Shown here piece after piece: positions 1 to 8,877 of a DNA stretch of 64,000 bases (position 1 is the stretch's first letter; every line of letters begins with the position of its first letter). A model generated the notes under the pieces. That model was not told the origin of the DNA, did no database searches, and worked only from the letters and a program-made list of their open reading frames with translations. The position numbers were made by a program, and so were the translations under genes. Source of the stretch: Phenylobacterium kunshanense (GTDB lineage Bacteria > Pseudomonadota > Alphaproteobacteria > Caulobacterales > Caulobacteraceae); assembly GCF_003254525.1 (NCBI RefSeq), contig NZ_QFYS01000010.1, forward strand, positions 85,058 through 149,057, in the 5' to 3' direction.

Positions 1-791
1 TCATCGCCGACCTGGACGACGGCGTCCTGACGCTCACCCTGAACCGGCCCGAGGCGCGCAACGCGATGAGCGGGGCGATGAATGCGGCGCTGTCCGAACA
101 GCTCGCCTGGGCTGAGCTGGAGCCGCAGGTGAAGGTCGTGGTGCTGACCGGCGCGGGGAACGGCTTCTGCGCCGGCGGCGACGTGAAGGGCATGGACAAC
201 CGCAACGCCGGCGGCGGCGAGCCTACGCCCATCGACGAGGCCATCCATCGCCAGCGGGTGAACCAGCGGGCCACGGCCGGCAAGCTGTTCAAGATGCCCA
301 AGCCCACCATCGCCGCCCTGCCGGGCGCGGCGGCCGGCGCGGGGCTGTCGCTCGCCCTCGCCTGCGACCTCAGGATCATGTCCCGCACCGCCATCATGAC
401 CACCGCCTTCGCCAAGGTCGGGTTCTCGGGCGACTACGGCGGGACCTACTTCCTGACGCAGCTCGTGGGATCGGCGAAGGCGCGGGAACTCTATTTCCTG
501 TCCGACCGGGTGAGCGCCGACGAAGCCCTGCGTCTGGGCCTCGCCAACTGGGTCGTCGAGCCGGACGAGCTGGCCTCGAGGACCCGCGAGATCGCCAGCC
601 GCCTGGCAGGCGGGCCGACCATCGCCTACCGCTACATGAAGGAAAACCTGAACCGCGCCATGGCCGGCGACGTCGACGACTGTCTGGACCTGGAGGCCAC
701 CCACCACGTCCACTGCGGTCAGACCGCCGACCACAAGGAGGCCGCCCGGGCCTTCGTTGAAAGGCGCGCGCCGGTGTTCCAGGGTCGCTGA
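1..791 (+). CDS. Enoyl-CoA hydratase/isomerase family protein (5' truncated)
   Basis: Crotonase-fold protein that probably hydrates or isomerises an acyl-CoA double bond in fatty-acid or aromatic-acid degradation. The reading frame is open to the left edge; the first complete codon is at base 3, and the visible IADLDDGVLTLTLNRPEARN is the usual N-terminal strand of the family, so only a few residues are missing and the ATG at 66 is internal. The oxyanion-hole stretch GFCAGGDVKGM and the second turn GAAAGAGLSLALACD are present. The position usually holding the catalytic glutamate reads FSGDYGGTYFL, so the exact reaction is uncertain. The stop overlaps the next gene's ATG by one base, suggesting coupled translation. 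Confidence 0.85.
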   Translation, partial: IADLDDGVLTLTLNRPEARNAMSGAMNAALSEQLAWAELEPQVKVVVLTGAGNGFCAGGDVKGMDNRNAGGGEPTPIDEAIHRQRVNQRATAGKLFKMPKPTIAALPGAAAGAGLSLALACDLRIMSRTAIMTTAFAKVGFSGDYGGTYFLTQLVGSAKARELYFLSDRVSADEALRLGLANWVVEPDELASRTREIASRLAGGPTIAYRYMKENLNRAMAGDVDDCLDLEATHHVHCGQTADHKEAARAFVERRAPVFQGR

Positions 792-1822
792 TGCGCTCCT
801 TCGTTCCCGTGATCGTGGCGGCGCTGGCGCTGGCCGGCTGCCGGCAGGACCCCGTCGCCGAAGCGAGGAAGGCCGGCCAACCCTGCCTGGCGAACCTGGC
901 CACGCCGCAGCCGGCGCCGGCGACCGGCGGCATGGTCCGCATCGCCGGCGGCGAGTTCCTGCAGGGCGCGGCGCCGGCGCGTGGCGAGGAGGGCCCGCCC
1001 CGCAAGACCCGCGTCGGGACCTTCTGGATCGACCGGACCGAGGTGACGAACGACCAGTTCGCCCGGTTCGTGGCCGCCACCGGCTACGTGACCCTGGCCG
1101 AGCGTCCTCTGGATCCGAAGCGGTATCCCGGTCTTTCTGGCGATCAGCTGAAACCCTCGGCCATCGTCTTCGTCGGCGCGTCCAATCCGAACGAGGGACC
1201 CGGCCGCTGGTGGCAGGTGATCCAGGGCGCCGACTGGCGCCATCCGCAGGGACCGGGCAGCTCGATCGAGGGCAAGGGCGCCTGGCCGGTCGTGAACATC
1301 GCCTATGACGACGCCCTCGCCTACGCCCGCTGGCTCGGCCGCGACCTGCCGACCGAGGCCGAGTGGGAATACGCCGCGCGCGGGGGACTGAAGGACGCCG
1401 CCTACACCTGGGGCAATGCCCCGCTCGACATGAAGACCCCGCAGGCCAACGTCTGGCAGGGACCGTTCCCGTCGGTGGACTCCGGCGCCGACGGCTACAA
1501 GGCGACCACCGCGCCGGTGGGCTGCTTTCCCGCCAACGGCTATGGGCTCCGCGACATGGCGGGCAACGTCTGGGAATGGACCAAGGACTGGTACGCGCCG
1601 GGCCTCGATCCCAGCGAAGTCGTCGACCCGGTCGGCCCGACGGAGCGCGAGGCCTATCTGCCCAGCGACCCCAGCGAGAAGCGCCGGGTCATCAAGGGCG
1701 GCTCGTTCCTCTGCGCCGACAACTTCTGCTTCCGCTACCGGCCGCCCGCCCGCGAGGCGGGGCCGACGGATACGGGATCAGATCACGTCGGCTTCCGAAC
1801 GGTGCTGCGGGAGAAGACCTAG
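791..1822 (+). CDS. Formylglycine-generating-enzyme-like lipoprotein (SUMF1/FGE-sulfatase domain)
   Basis: A 343-residue protein beginning with a lipoprotein signal (hydrophobic run then LAGC, Cys17), so it is likely anchored on the periplasmic side. The rest is an FGE-sulfatase (SUMF1) domain, seen in [48 protein letters not shown] and the C-terminal IKGGSFLC...NFCFRYR...GFR. True formylglycine-generating enzymes oxidise a sulfatase cysteine using two copper-binding cysteines spaced C-x4-C; here these are Cys308 and Cys313. Many SUMF1-fold relatives lack the pair, so its retention argues for real oxidase activity. No sulfatase is encoded in the window, so the substrate is unknown. It ends convergently with the glutaminase gene, overlapping by four bases. 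Confidence 0.82.
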   Translation: MRSFVPVIVAALALAGCRQDPVAEARKAGQPCLANLATPQPAPATGGMVRIAGGEFLQGAAPARGEEGPPRKTRVGTFWIDRTEVTNDQFARFVAATGYVTLAERPLDPKRYPGLSGDQLKPSAIVFVGASNPNEGPGRWWQVIQGADWRHPQGPGSSIEGKGAWPVVNIAYDDALAYARWLGRDLPTEAEWEYAARGGLKDAAYTWGNAPLDMKTPQANVWQGPFPSVDSGADGYKATTAPVGCFPANGYGLRDMAGNVWEWTKDWYAPGLDPSEVVDPVGPTEREAYLPSDPSEKRRVIKGGSFLCADNFCFRYRPPAREAGPTDTGSDHVGFRTVLREKT

Positions 1823-2754
1823 AACACCGACCAGCCGGTCTTCGCGACCAGCCGCTCCAGCGCCAGGGTCCCGACCTGGGAGTTGCCGACCTCGTTCAGC
1901 CCCGGTGACCAGACGGCGATCGCCGCCTTGCCCGGCGCGATGGTCAGGATGCCGCCGCCGACGCCGCTCTTTCCCGGCAGGCCCACCTTGAAGGCGAAAT
2001 CGCCCGAGGCGTCGTAATGCCCGCAGGTCATCATGATCGCGCAGATGCGACGGGCATGCTCGGCGCTCACGACCCGCTCACCGGAGATCGGGTCGACGCC
2101 GCCGTTGGCCAGGAAGAGGCCGGCGCGGGCGAGCTGGCGGCAGGTGATCCGCATGGCGCACTGGTGGAAATAGGTCTGCAGCACCTCCTCCACCGGGCTT
2201 CGCAGGTTGTCGAACCCACGCATGAAGTTGGCGAGGGCGTAGTTGCGAAAGCCGGTCGCCGCCTCGGACTCGGCCACCTCCTTGTCGAGGTCGATCGTGT
2301 CGTTGTCGGCAAGTCGCCGCAGGGTGTCGCGGATCTCCGCGATCACCTCGTCGCGCCCGCGTCCCGCCATCAGGGCGTCGGTCGTGACGATGGCTCCCGC
2401 GTTGATGAACGGGTTTCGTGGAACACCATGCTCGGCTTCGAGCTGGACGATGGAGTTGAAGCGTGAGCCGGACGGCTCGCGCCCGACCCGCGCCCAAAGA
2501 TCCTCGCCCAGCCGTTCCAGCGCTAGCGTCAGCGTGAAGACCTTGGAGATGCTCTGGATCGAGAATGGAACCCAGGCGTCGCCGGTCTCGAACGTCTCGC
2601 CGCCGCAGGTGACGACCGCCAGTCCGAACCGCCGCGCATCCACCCGCGCAAGGGCCGGGATATAGTCGGCCACATGTCCTTCGCCGCGATGCGACTGCAT
2701 CTCGCGCCCGACGTCGGCGACGATGGCGGCAAGGTCGAGGGTTCCCATGGCCAA
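1819..2754 (-). CDS. glsA: Glutaminase
   Basis: Hydrolyses L-glutamine to glutamate and ammonia; 311 residues, the normal size for the bacterial glutaminase family, which has a serine beta-lactamase-like fold. The catalytic SxxK motif is visible as SISK in [13 protein letters not shown], followed by the family stretches [12 protein letters not shown] and [13 protein letters not shown], and [12 protein letters not shown] near the C-terminus. Two ATGs (2754 and 2748) are possible starts. It is divergent from the ATP-grasp/alpha-E gene across a 109-base gap. Because that neighbour belongs to an amide-ligase group, release of glutamate or ammonia here may be connected, but that is inference. Confidence 0.93.
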   Translation of the reverse strand: MAMGTLDLAAIVADVGREMQSHRGEGHVADYIPALARVDARRFGLAVVTCGGETFETGDAWVPFSIQSISKVFTLTLALERLGEDLWARVGREPSGSRFNSIVQLEAEHGVPRNPFINAGAIVTTDALMAGRGRDEVIAEIRDTLRRLADNDTIDLDKEVAESEAATGFRNYALANFMRGFDNLRSPVEEVLQTYFHQCAMRITCRQLARAGLFLANGGVDPISGERVVSAEHARRICAIMMTCGHYDASGDFAFKVGLPGKSGVGGGILTIAPGKAAIAVWSPGLNEVGNSQVGTLALERLVAKTGWSVF

Positions 2755-2863
2755 GGTGTAGGCGGCGCGTCAGGCCGCAGCAACCGGCGGAGACACCCGC
2801 GCGACCTGTGCTACCGTCCGCACGGGGTGGGGCCCATGGGCGGCCTCGGGCAGAGGAACCGCG

Positions 2864-5389
2864 GTGGCCGACGACACCACATCGCCCAGGCGATCTAAGG
2901 GGTCAGGCTCGGGCCTGCCGCCGCGGCTCGTCCGATGGCTGGAGGGCTACCGCCCGCTTCCTGGCGTGCCGGACGAGCTGTTTGGTCCGGACGGCCAAGC
3001 GCGCGAGCATTGGCTGGCGTTCCTGAGCGAACTGGCCGGCTATGGCGACAATGACGCGGACGGCCGGTTTGGCATGGCCGCCCGCCACATCCGCGACTCG
3101 GGCGCCTCGTACCGGATCTATGGCGAAGACGGGGAGCGGAGCTGGCCGCTGGACGCGCTGCCGCTGATCCTGCCCCAGGCGGAGTGGGACCAGATCGCCG
3201 CCGGCGTCGCCCAGCGCGCGCAGCTCATGGAAGCGGTGCTCGAGGACGTCTACGGACCGGGGCGGCTGGTGGCCGATGGCGCGCTGCCCGCGCCCGTCGT
3301 CACCGGCAGTCCGGACTTCCTGCGGGTCATGCGCGGCGTTACCCCGCCCTGCGGCCGCCACCTCCAGCTCTACGCCGCCGACCTGGGGCGCGGACCGGAC
3401 GGCCGCTGGTGGGTGCTGGAGGACCGCGCCCAGGCCCCGTCCGGCGCCGGCTACGCTCTGGAGAACCGGCTGGTGGTCAGTCGGGCCTATCCCAATCTCT
3501 ACAACGGCCTGAACGTGCACCGGCTCGCGCCTTTCTTCGACTCGCTGCGCCGGGGCCTGGCGGCTACCGCCGACCGGGCCGAACCCCGAATCTGCCTGCT
3601 GACCCCCGGCCCGTTCAGCCAGACCTATTTCGAACAGGCGCACCTCGCCCGTTATCTCGGCTTCCTGCTCGTGGAGGGCGACGACCTGGTAGCGCGCGAC
3701 GGCAAGGTCTGGGTGCGCACCATCGCCGGCCTCAAGCGGGCAGACGTGATCCTGCGTCGGGTCGACGCCGACTTCCTCGACCCCCTGGAGCTCAACGCCG
3801 CCTCGCGGCTCGGTGTGCCGGGCCTGCTGGAAGTCATCCGCGCGGGCGGCGTGACGGTGCTGAACATGCCCGGCTCCGGCGTGCTTGAGTCCCGGGCCCT
3901 GATGGCCTTCCTGCCCCGGCTCTGCGAGCGCCTGCTGGGCGAGCCGCTGAAGCTGCCCAACATAGCCACATGGTGGTGCGGACAGGCCGCCGAGCAGGCC
4001 CATGTGGAAGCCCGCTTCGACGAGCTCGCAATAGCTCCCGCGTTCAACAGCCTCGGCGAGCCGCTCTGCGGCCCGCGGCTGGTGGCGGACCTGGTGCCGG
4101 ACGCCAGGGCCGAGCTGCGCGCCCGGCTCGCCGACCGCCCCGGCGACTTCGTCGGTCAGGAGGTGGCGCACCTGTCCACCATGCCGGTCCTCCGCGACGG
4201 GCGGCTTGAGGCCGCGCCGTTCGTCCTTCGGGTCTTCGCCGCCTGGACGCCGGAAGGGCTGAAGATCATGCCCGGTGGGTTCTGTCGCACCGCCGACCAT
4301 CCAGACGCCCGCGCGGTCTCCATGGGCGAAGGGGCCCGAACCGCGGACGTCTGGGTCATCGACGACAAGCCGGTGGAACGGTTGACCCTGATCGCCAGCG
4401 ACGACGACGTGAAGGTTCGCCGCATCCTGGGCCACCTGCCCAGCCGGGCCGCCGACAATCTCTTCTGGCTGGGCCGCTACATAGAGCGGGCGGAGGCGAC
4501 CCTGCGCCTAGTGCGGGCCCTGTGCTCCAGCCTGATGGATTCGGAGTCCTCCCTGCATGGCCGCGGCGAGACATTCGAGGCGCTGCACGCGCTGCTGGTG
4601 GACTGGGGCGCCCTGGCCGCCCACACCCGCACCGGCCGCGCGCTGGACTGCGCCCGCCACAGCCTGCACGACGAGGCGGCGTCCGGCTCGGTCATCCATC
4701 TCGTGCGCGCGGCCAAGCGCACCGCCTCTGGGATGCGCGAGCGGCTCTCGGCCGACTTCTGGGGCCTGCTGGTCGACCTGGAAGGTGATCTGGCGGGCAG
4801 CGCGGAGGACATCCATTCGGAAGCCCAGGCGCTGGAGCAGGCCGAGAACGCCTTGCGCCACATCGCCGGCCTTTCCGGCCTGACGCAGGAGAACATGAAC
4901 CGGGTGGCCGGCTGGCGTTTCCTGGACATGGGCCGGCGGATCGAGCGCGGGATCGACACCTGCCAACTCGCCCGCGCGCTCGCGCACGACGGCGCGACCA
5001 TCGACGACCTCGACCTTCTGCTCGACCTCAACGACAGCCAGATCACCTACCGGGCCCGCTATATCGTCGGCCTCGCACGGACGCCCGTGCGCGATCTCGT
5101 GATGCTGGACCCGTTCAACACCCGATCGGTCGCTTTCCAGGTAGCGGCGCTGAAGGAACACCTCTCGGTGCTCCCCACGCTGCGGGAGGATGGGATTCCC
5201 GAGGCGCCGGCGCGGATCCTCCTGCCTCTGGCCGCCGAGCTGGAGACGGAAGACGCCGCCGGTCTCGGCGCCGACAAGGCGCTGTCCTACGAGCGCGCCC
5301 TGATGCGGCTTTCCAACGCTATCGCCGACCGCTTCTTCCTCCAGGGCGCCAGCGCCGTTCCGACCGTCAAGCTCGTGGGGCTGGCGTGA
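2864..5389 (+). CDS. Circularly permuted ATP-grasp / alpha-E fusion protein
   Basis: An 841-residue fusion. Residues about 60-480 are a circularly permuted ATP-grasp domain (DUF404/DUF407 type: YGPGRLVADGALP, then YALENRLVVSRAYPNLY), and residues about 525-830 are an alpha-helical alpha-E domain (DUF403: RAADNLFWLGRYIERAEATLRLVRAL). Such proteins are predicted peptide or amide ligases and characteristically occur next to a transglutaminase-like gene, as here. The substrate is not known for the family. The start is GTG at 2864 with GAGG about nine bases upstream. The stop overlaps the transglutaminase start by four bases (GTGA), indicating translational coupling. In many genomes the two domains are separate genes; the fused form is an established alternative. 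Confidence 0.9.
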   Translation: MADDTTSPRRSKGSGSGLPPRLVRWLEGYRPLPGVPDELFGPDGQAREHWLAFLSELAGYGDNDADGRFGMAARHIRDSGASYRIYGEDGERSWPLDALPLILPQAEWDQIAAGVAQRAQLMEAVLEDVYGPGRLVADGALPAPVVTGSPDFLRVMRGVTPPCGRHLQLYAADLGRGPDGRWWVLEDRAQAPSGAGYALENRLVVSRAYPNLYNGLNVHRLAPFFDSLRRGLAATADRAEPRICLLTPGPFSQTYFEQAHLARYLGFLLVEGDDLVARDGKVWVRTIAGLKRADVILRRVDADFLDPLELNAASRLGVPGLLEVIRAGGVTVLNMPGSGVLESRALMAFLPRLCERLLGEPLKLPNIATWWCGQAAEQAHVEARFDELAIAPAFNSLGEPLCGPRLVADLVPDARAELRARLADRPGDFVGQEVAHLSTMPVLRDGRLEAAPFVLRVFAAWTPEGLKIMPGGFCRTADHPDARAVSMGEGARTADVWVIDDKPVERLTLIASDDDVKVRRILGHLPSRAADNLFWLGRYIERAEATLRLVRALCSSLMDSESSLHGRGETFEALHALLVDWGALAAHTRTGRALDCARHSLHDEAASGSVIHLVRAAKRTASGMRERLSADFWGLLVDLEGDLAGSAEDIHSEAQALEQAENALRHIAGLSGLTQENMNRVAGWRFLDMGRRIERGIDTCQLARALAHDGATIDDLDLLLDLNDSQITYRARYIVGLARTPVRDLVMLDPFNTRSVAFQVAALKEHLSVLPTLREDGIPEAPARILLPLAAELETEDAAGLGADKALSYERALMRLSNAIADRFFLQGASAVPTVKLVGLA

Positions 5390-6273
5390 GGTACCGCCTG
5401 CGCCACCGGACCACCTACAGCTACGACAGCGAGGTCGGATTCGCCCGCTGCGTCTTGCGACTGACGCCGCGCTCGTCGCCGGGACAGACGGTGCTGGACA
5501 GCGACATCGACGTCTCGCCGCCGCCCTCGGCGATCCTGGACCGCGTCGGCCCCTTCGGCGCGCGCGTCCTCACCGTAACCGTCGACACGCCGCACAGGGC
5601 GCTGGTCATCGAGGCCCGCGCGCACATCGACGTTCATACCCCGGCGGCCGGCGACCCGGCCGTCAGTCCGGCCTGGGAGACCATCCGCGCAGCGGTGCTG
5701 GAAAGCCGCGACCTCACGGCCGACGGCCCGGCCGCCTACCTCTTTCCCACGCCGCGGACGCCGATCGTCCCGGACATCACCGCCTATGCCCGTGTGAGCT
5801 TGACGCCAGGCCGCCCGATCGTCGCCGCCGTGGCCGAGCTGAACCGTCGCATCCACGCCGAGTTCCGTTACGATCCCAGCGCCACGGAAGTCTCGACGCC
5901 GGTGGCCCAGGCCTTCGCCGCCCGTCACGGCGTCTGCCAGGACTTCGCCCAGATCATGATCTGCGGCCTGCGAGGCCTCGGCCTGCCCGCGGCATACGTC
6001 AGCGGCTATCTGCGCACCGTACCGCCGCCGGGTCAGCCTCGCCTCGAGGGCGCCGACGCCACCCATGCCTGGGTCTCGGTCTGGTGCGGCGAGGCGCTGG
6101 GCTGGGTCGGCTTCGACCCCACCAACGCCATCCTCGCCGGCGACGACCACCTGGTGCTGGCCGTTGGCCGCGACTACGCGGACGTGGCGCCCATAGACGG
6201 CGTCATCCTCGCCTCCGGCGGCCAGAGCCTGAAGGTCGAGGTCGACGTCACGCCCGAGGACGCAGCAGCCTGA
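5386..6273 (+). CDS. Transglutaminase-like cysteine protease family protein
   Basis: A 295-residue cytosolic protein with an N-terminal beta domain typical of bacterial transglutaminase-like proteins (RYRLRHRTTYSYDSEV) and a C-terminal papain-like transglutaminase core. The catalytic triad is visible as Cys in HGVCQDFAQI, His in DATHAWVSV and Asp in GWVGFDPTN. It starts with GTG inside the stop of the ATP-grasp/alpha-E gene. In this gene pair the transglutaminase domain is thought to act as a peptidase or amidase opposing or completing the ligase. A regulated ligase/hydrolase module is the likely role; the target cannot be read from the sequence. Confidence 0.9.
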   Translation: MRYRLRHRTTYSYDSEVGFARCVLRLTPRSSPGQTVLDSDIDVSPPPSAILDRVGPFGARVLTVTVDTPHRALVIEARAHIDVHTPAAGDPAVSPAWETIRAAVLESRDLTADGPAAYLFPTPRTPIVPDITAYARVSLTPGRPIVAAVAELNRRIHAEFRYDPSATEVSTPVAQAFAARHGVCQDFAQIMICGLRGLGLPAAYVSGYLRTVPPPGQPRLEGADATHAWVSVWCGEALGWVGFDPTNAILAGDDHLVLAVGRDYADVAPIDGVILASGGQSLKVEVDVTPEDAAA

Positions 6274-6276
6274 GCC

Positions 6277-7011
6277 CTACCCCCGGCGGCGGGCGATCAT
6301 CAGCATCTGGGCGCGTTCCTCGATCTCCAGAGCGGTGTCGAAGCTCACCGCCTCCAGGGTGGCGTCCAGGCTGCGCTTGGTCAGGCGCAGGGCGTCGGGC
6401 TGAGCCTTGGCCATGTCGCGCGCCAGGGCCATGCCGTAGTCGTCCAGCTCGGCCTCGGGCGTCACGGCCGATACGAGGCCCGCCTCCAGCGCCGCGGCCG
6501 CGTTCAGCGGACGGCCCGCCAGCAGCACCTCCCGGGCTTTCGACAGGCCGATGGCCCGCTGCAGCCGCCAGCTCACGCCCAGCTCCGCGCCCGACAGGCC
6601 GATCGCCAGGAACGCCGGGTGGAACGCCGCGCTCTCGCTGGCCACGATCACGTCGCTCGCCAGGGCGATGGCCAACCCACCTCCTGCGGCCGCGCCGCGC
6701 ACCGTGGAGATCAGGGGCTGCGGACAGGCGCGCATGGCCTTCATCAGGTCGCGCAGGACCCAGTCGCCCTTCGGCCCATCGCGCAGCATGTCGGGCTGGC
6801 CCATCGCCTTCAGGTCGGCGCCGGCGGAGAAGGCCCGGCCCGCGCCGCGGATCACGACCACGCGCACATCCTCGCGCCGGCGAAGCCCCTCGAAGTGCGT
6901 CAGCAGGGCCTCGGCCATCGGCTGGTTCAGGGCGTTGAGCCGGTCGGGCCGGTTGAAGGTCAGGCGCTGGACCCCGTCCAGGTCTTCGGTCAGCAGGATG
7001 TCGTCGGCCAC
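6277..7011 (-). CDS. Enoyl-CoA hydratase/isomerase family protein
   Basis: A 244-residue crotonase-fold enzyme. The oxyanion-hole segments are GAGRAFSAGADLKAM and GAAAGGGLAIALASD, followed by HPAFLAIGLSGAELGVSWRL. It probably acts on an enoyl-CoA in beta-oxidation or a related pathway; the specificity cannot be told. It is a different subfamily from the truncated paralogue at the left edge. It ends three bases beyond the convergent transglutaminase gene. A run of about 165 bases separates its start from the divergent EEP-family gene, where promoters for both are expected. Confidence 0.88.
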   Translation of the reverse strand: MADDILLTEDLDGVQRLTFNRPDRLNALNQPMAEALLTHFEGLRRREDVRVVVIRGAGRAFSAGADLKAMGQPDMLRDGPKGDWVLRDLMKAMRACPQPLISTVRGAAAGGGLAIALASDVIVASESAAFHPAFLAIGLSGAELGVSWRLQRAIGLSKAREVLLAGRPLNAAAALEAGLVSAVTPEAELDDYGMALARDMAKAQPDALRLTKRSLDATLEAVSFDTALEIEERAQMLMIARRRG

Positions 7012-7178
7012 GGCGGGTCCCTCTCTCGTTCGCGGAGCAAGTTGTCGGCAACCTCGGCGCCCCGCAATGGCGCCCTCACGTCAGCCTCGCGCGCTCACCC
7101 TGTCGCAAAACGAGGGCGCCCGCGTCACACGCCCGTCAGCGAACCACGTCATTTCCCCGCACAGACAGGTCCTGGGGC

Positions 7179-8144
7179 ATGGGGCAGATGGACTTCGAAC
7201 CTGTACACCCGGCGCACGCGCCGGCCGCGCTGGTCCAGAGCGCCGAGATGAGCGTCCTCACCTACAACGTGAAGGGTCTTCCGTGGCCCATCGCGCGCGG
7301 CCGCGGTGAGGCGCTTCGCGAGATCGGTCGTGAGCTGGCGACCCTCCGGCGCGAAGGTCGCGAGCCGGACGTGGTGCTCATCCAGGAGGGGTTCCGGCAG
7401 GAGATCGCCGATCTCGTGCGCGAAAGCGGCTATCGCTACTGGGCGAGGGGTCCAAGCCGTGGCCTGCGCAACCTGACCGGCGGCGGGCTGCATGTCCTGA
7501 GCGACGAGCCCATCGTCGACGTGAAGGCCGCCGCGTTCCGCAACTGCGCGGGCCTGGACTGCCTGGCCAACAAGGGCGCCATGCTGGTGCGGCTGGCCCC
7601 CGAGGGGCTGCCGACGCCGGTGGACGTGGTCAACACCCACATGAACGCCCGCAAGGCCTCGCGCGCGCCGCTTTCTCAGACCCTGCCCGCCCACCAGGCC
7701 CAGACCCGCGAGCTGTTCCAGTTCATCAAGGCTCACCGCGAGCCGGCCGCGCCGATGGTGGTGGGCGGCGACTTCAACATCCGCAACTCGCCGGCCCGGT
7801 ACTATTACCAGGCGCTCGGGCGGCCCTACACCGTGGTCGGTGAGTTCTGCCATCAGCCCGAAGCCGCATGCGGCGACGGCGCGTCCGACCTCCACGCCGA
7901 ACCCTGGCTACGCCGACAGGACCTGCAGGCGTTCCAGCCCGGCGCCGTGCAGGTGCAGCCGGTCCGCGCCGAGATGCTGTTCACCGGCCAGGACCGGCCG
8001 ATGCTTTCGGACCACGAAGGCTATCTGGTCCGCTATCGCCTGAGTTGGTCGGCGACCACCCTGGCGGCTTACCGGCCAGCGCCCGGCGTCGAAGTGAAGC
8101 CCCAGTTCGGCAAGTGGGGCGTGAAGGTCGCCTGGAAGCGATAG
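7179..8144 (+). CDS. Endonuclease/exonuclease/phosphatase family hydrolase
   Basis: A 321-residue protein of the EEP superfamily, metal-dependent phosphodiesterases acting on nucleic acids, phosphoinositides or sphingomyelin. Family landmarks are the opening strand MSVLTYNVKGLPW, the metal-binding acid in DVVLIQEGF, the catalytic stretch VVNTHMNARKAS, VVGGDFNIRNS, and the closing SDHEGYLVRYRL. No signal peptide is evident from either candidate start (7179 or 7188). An internal ATG at 7248 would give a form starting right at the core domain. The substrate cannot be assigned. It ends one base before the convergent isomerase gene. Confidence 0.82.
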   Translation: MGQMDFEPVHPAHAPAALVQSAEMSVLTYNVKGLPWPIARGRGEALREIGRELATLRREGREPDVVLIQEGFRQEIADLVRESGYRYWARGPSRGLRNLTGGGLHVLSDEPIVDVKAAAFRNCAGLDCLANKGAMLVRLAPEGLPTPVDVVNTHMNARKASRAPLSQTLPAHQAQTRELFQFIKAHREPAAPMVVGGDFNIRNSPARYYYQALGRPYTVVGEFCHQPEAACGDGASDLHAEPWLRRQDLQAFQPGAVQVQPVRAEMLFTGQDRPMLSDHEGYLVRYRLSWSATTLAAYRPAPGVEVKPQFGKWGVKVAWKR

Positions 8145-8145
8145 C

Positions 8146-8799
8146 TCAGGAGCGCTCCACCAGTCCGTGCTGCTTCAGGCGCCAGACCAGGGTCTCGATC
8201 CGGTCCTGGCCGAAGAACGGCTCATCCTTGAAGACGAAGGTCGGAACCCCCCAATGGCCCACCTCGTCCATGCGGGCGTGGCTGGCCTGGACGGCGTCCT
8301 CCAGCCGATCGCCCTCGGCCGCGACCACGGCGTCCAGTTCGGCGAGGTCCAGGCCGGCCCGCTCGGTGGCGCGCGCCAGGTGGTCGCCCTCGTTCCAGCC
8401 CTGGACCTCGCCGCTCCAGATCAGCCTGCTGACCTCGCAGATGAAGGGGATGCCGCGGCCTCGCTCGACCGCGGCCTGACCCAGGTGCGTCAGCCGGCGG
8501 ATGTAGGGCTGTTCCTTGGGGATCTCGCGGGTGCGCATGTCCATCACGATCGGATCCGGGCGCGGCGGGCCGAAGGTCATGCCCAGCATCTGCGCCGTGC
8601 GGAAACAGTCGCGCACCACATACATCGGCCAGCGCGGATCCTGGCGCTCGAAGAAGCCGTCCACTCGGACGGCCAGCGGATAGACGGGCCGCACCTTGAG
8701 GTCGACGTCGTAGCGCTCGGCGATCTCGGCCATGCGCGGTGTGGCCAGGTACGAATAGGGACTGCGGAACGACCAGAAGGCCTCGACCTCGAGCGTCAT
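8146..8799 (-). CDS. 2-hydroxychromene-2-carboxylate isomerase-like, DsbA-family protein
   Basis: A 217-residue thioredoxin-fold protein of the DsbA/kappa-GST group. FWSFRSPYSYLA at the N-terminus holds the serine-proline that replaces the CxxC motif, and HWGVPTFVFKDEPFFGQDRI near the C-terminus carries the cis-proline loop. This pattern fits 2-hydroxychromene-2-carboxylate isomerase, a glutathione-using enzyme of naphthalene-type aromatic degradation, although most homologues act on unidentified substrates. I chose ATG 8799 because GGAGGAG lies just upstream; a longer frame to 8856 has an uncharacteristic leader and would run into the operator-like repeats. It is divergent from a TetR gene that may control it. 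Confidence 0.85.
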   Translation of the reverse strand: MTLEVEAFWSFRSPYSYLATPRMAEIAERYDVDLKVRPVYPLAVRVDGFFERQDPRWPMYVVRDCFRTAQMLGMTFGPPRPDPIVMDMRTREIPKEQPYIRRLTHLGQAAVERGRGIPFICEVSRLIWSGEVQGWNEGDHLARATERAGLDLAELDAVVAAEGDRLEDAVQASHARMDEVGHWGVPTFVFKDEPFFGQDRIETLVWRLKQHGLVERS

Positions 8800-8830
8800 G
8801 GGGGCGGCTCCTCCGACCGGCTTGCTTTTC

Positions 8831-8863
8831 TGACTGTTTAGTCCATTAATGACCATATAGTCA
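8831..8863. promoter_or_regulatory. Two operator-like inverted repeats between the isomerase and tetR genes
   Basis: Two similar 14-base sites lie 19 bases apart: TGACTGTTTAGTCC (8831-8844) and TGACCATATAGTCA (8850-8863). The second is a palindrome apart from one mismatched pair; the first keeps the outer GACT/AGTC arms. They sit in the short gap between divergent genes, one of which encodes a TetR repressor, the normal place for its operators. TATAGT at 8856-8861 could be part of a -10 element. Binding is inferred. Confidence 0.6.
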
Positions 8864-8877
8864 AATTCGAGGCGGCC

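Noticed and set aside
2903..4435. A 510-codon minus-strand open frame opposite the ATP-grasp/alpha-E gene
   Set aside because: Antisense shadow; composition typical of codon complement in GC-rich DNA.
8800..8856. Longer start for the DsbA-family isomerase gene
   Set aside because: The GGAGGAG site supports ATG 8799, and the extra residues would fall in the TetR operator region.
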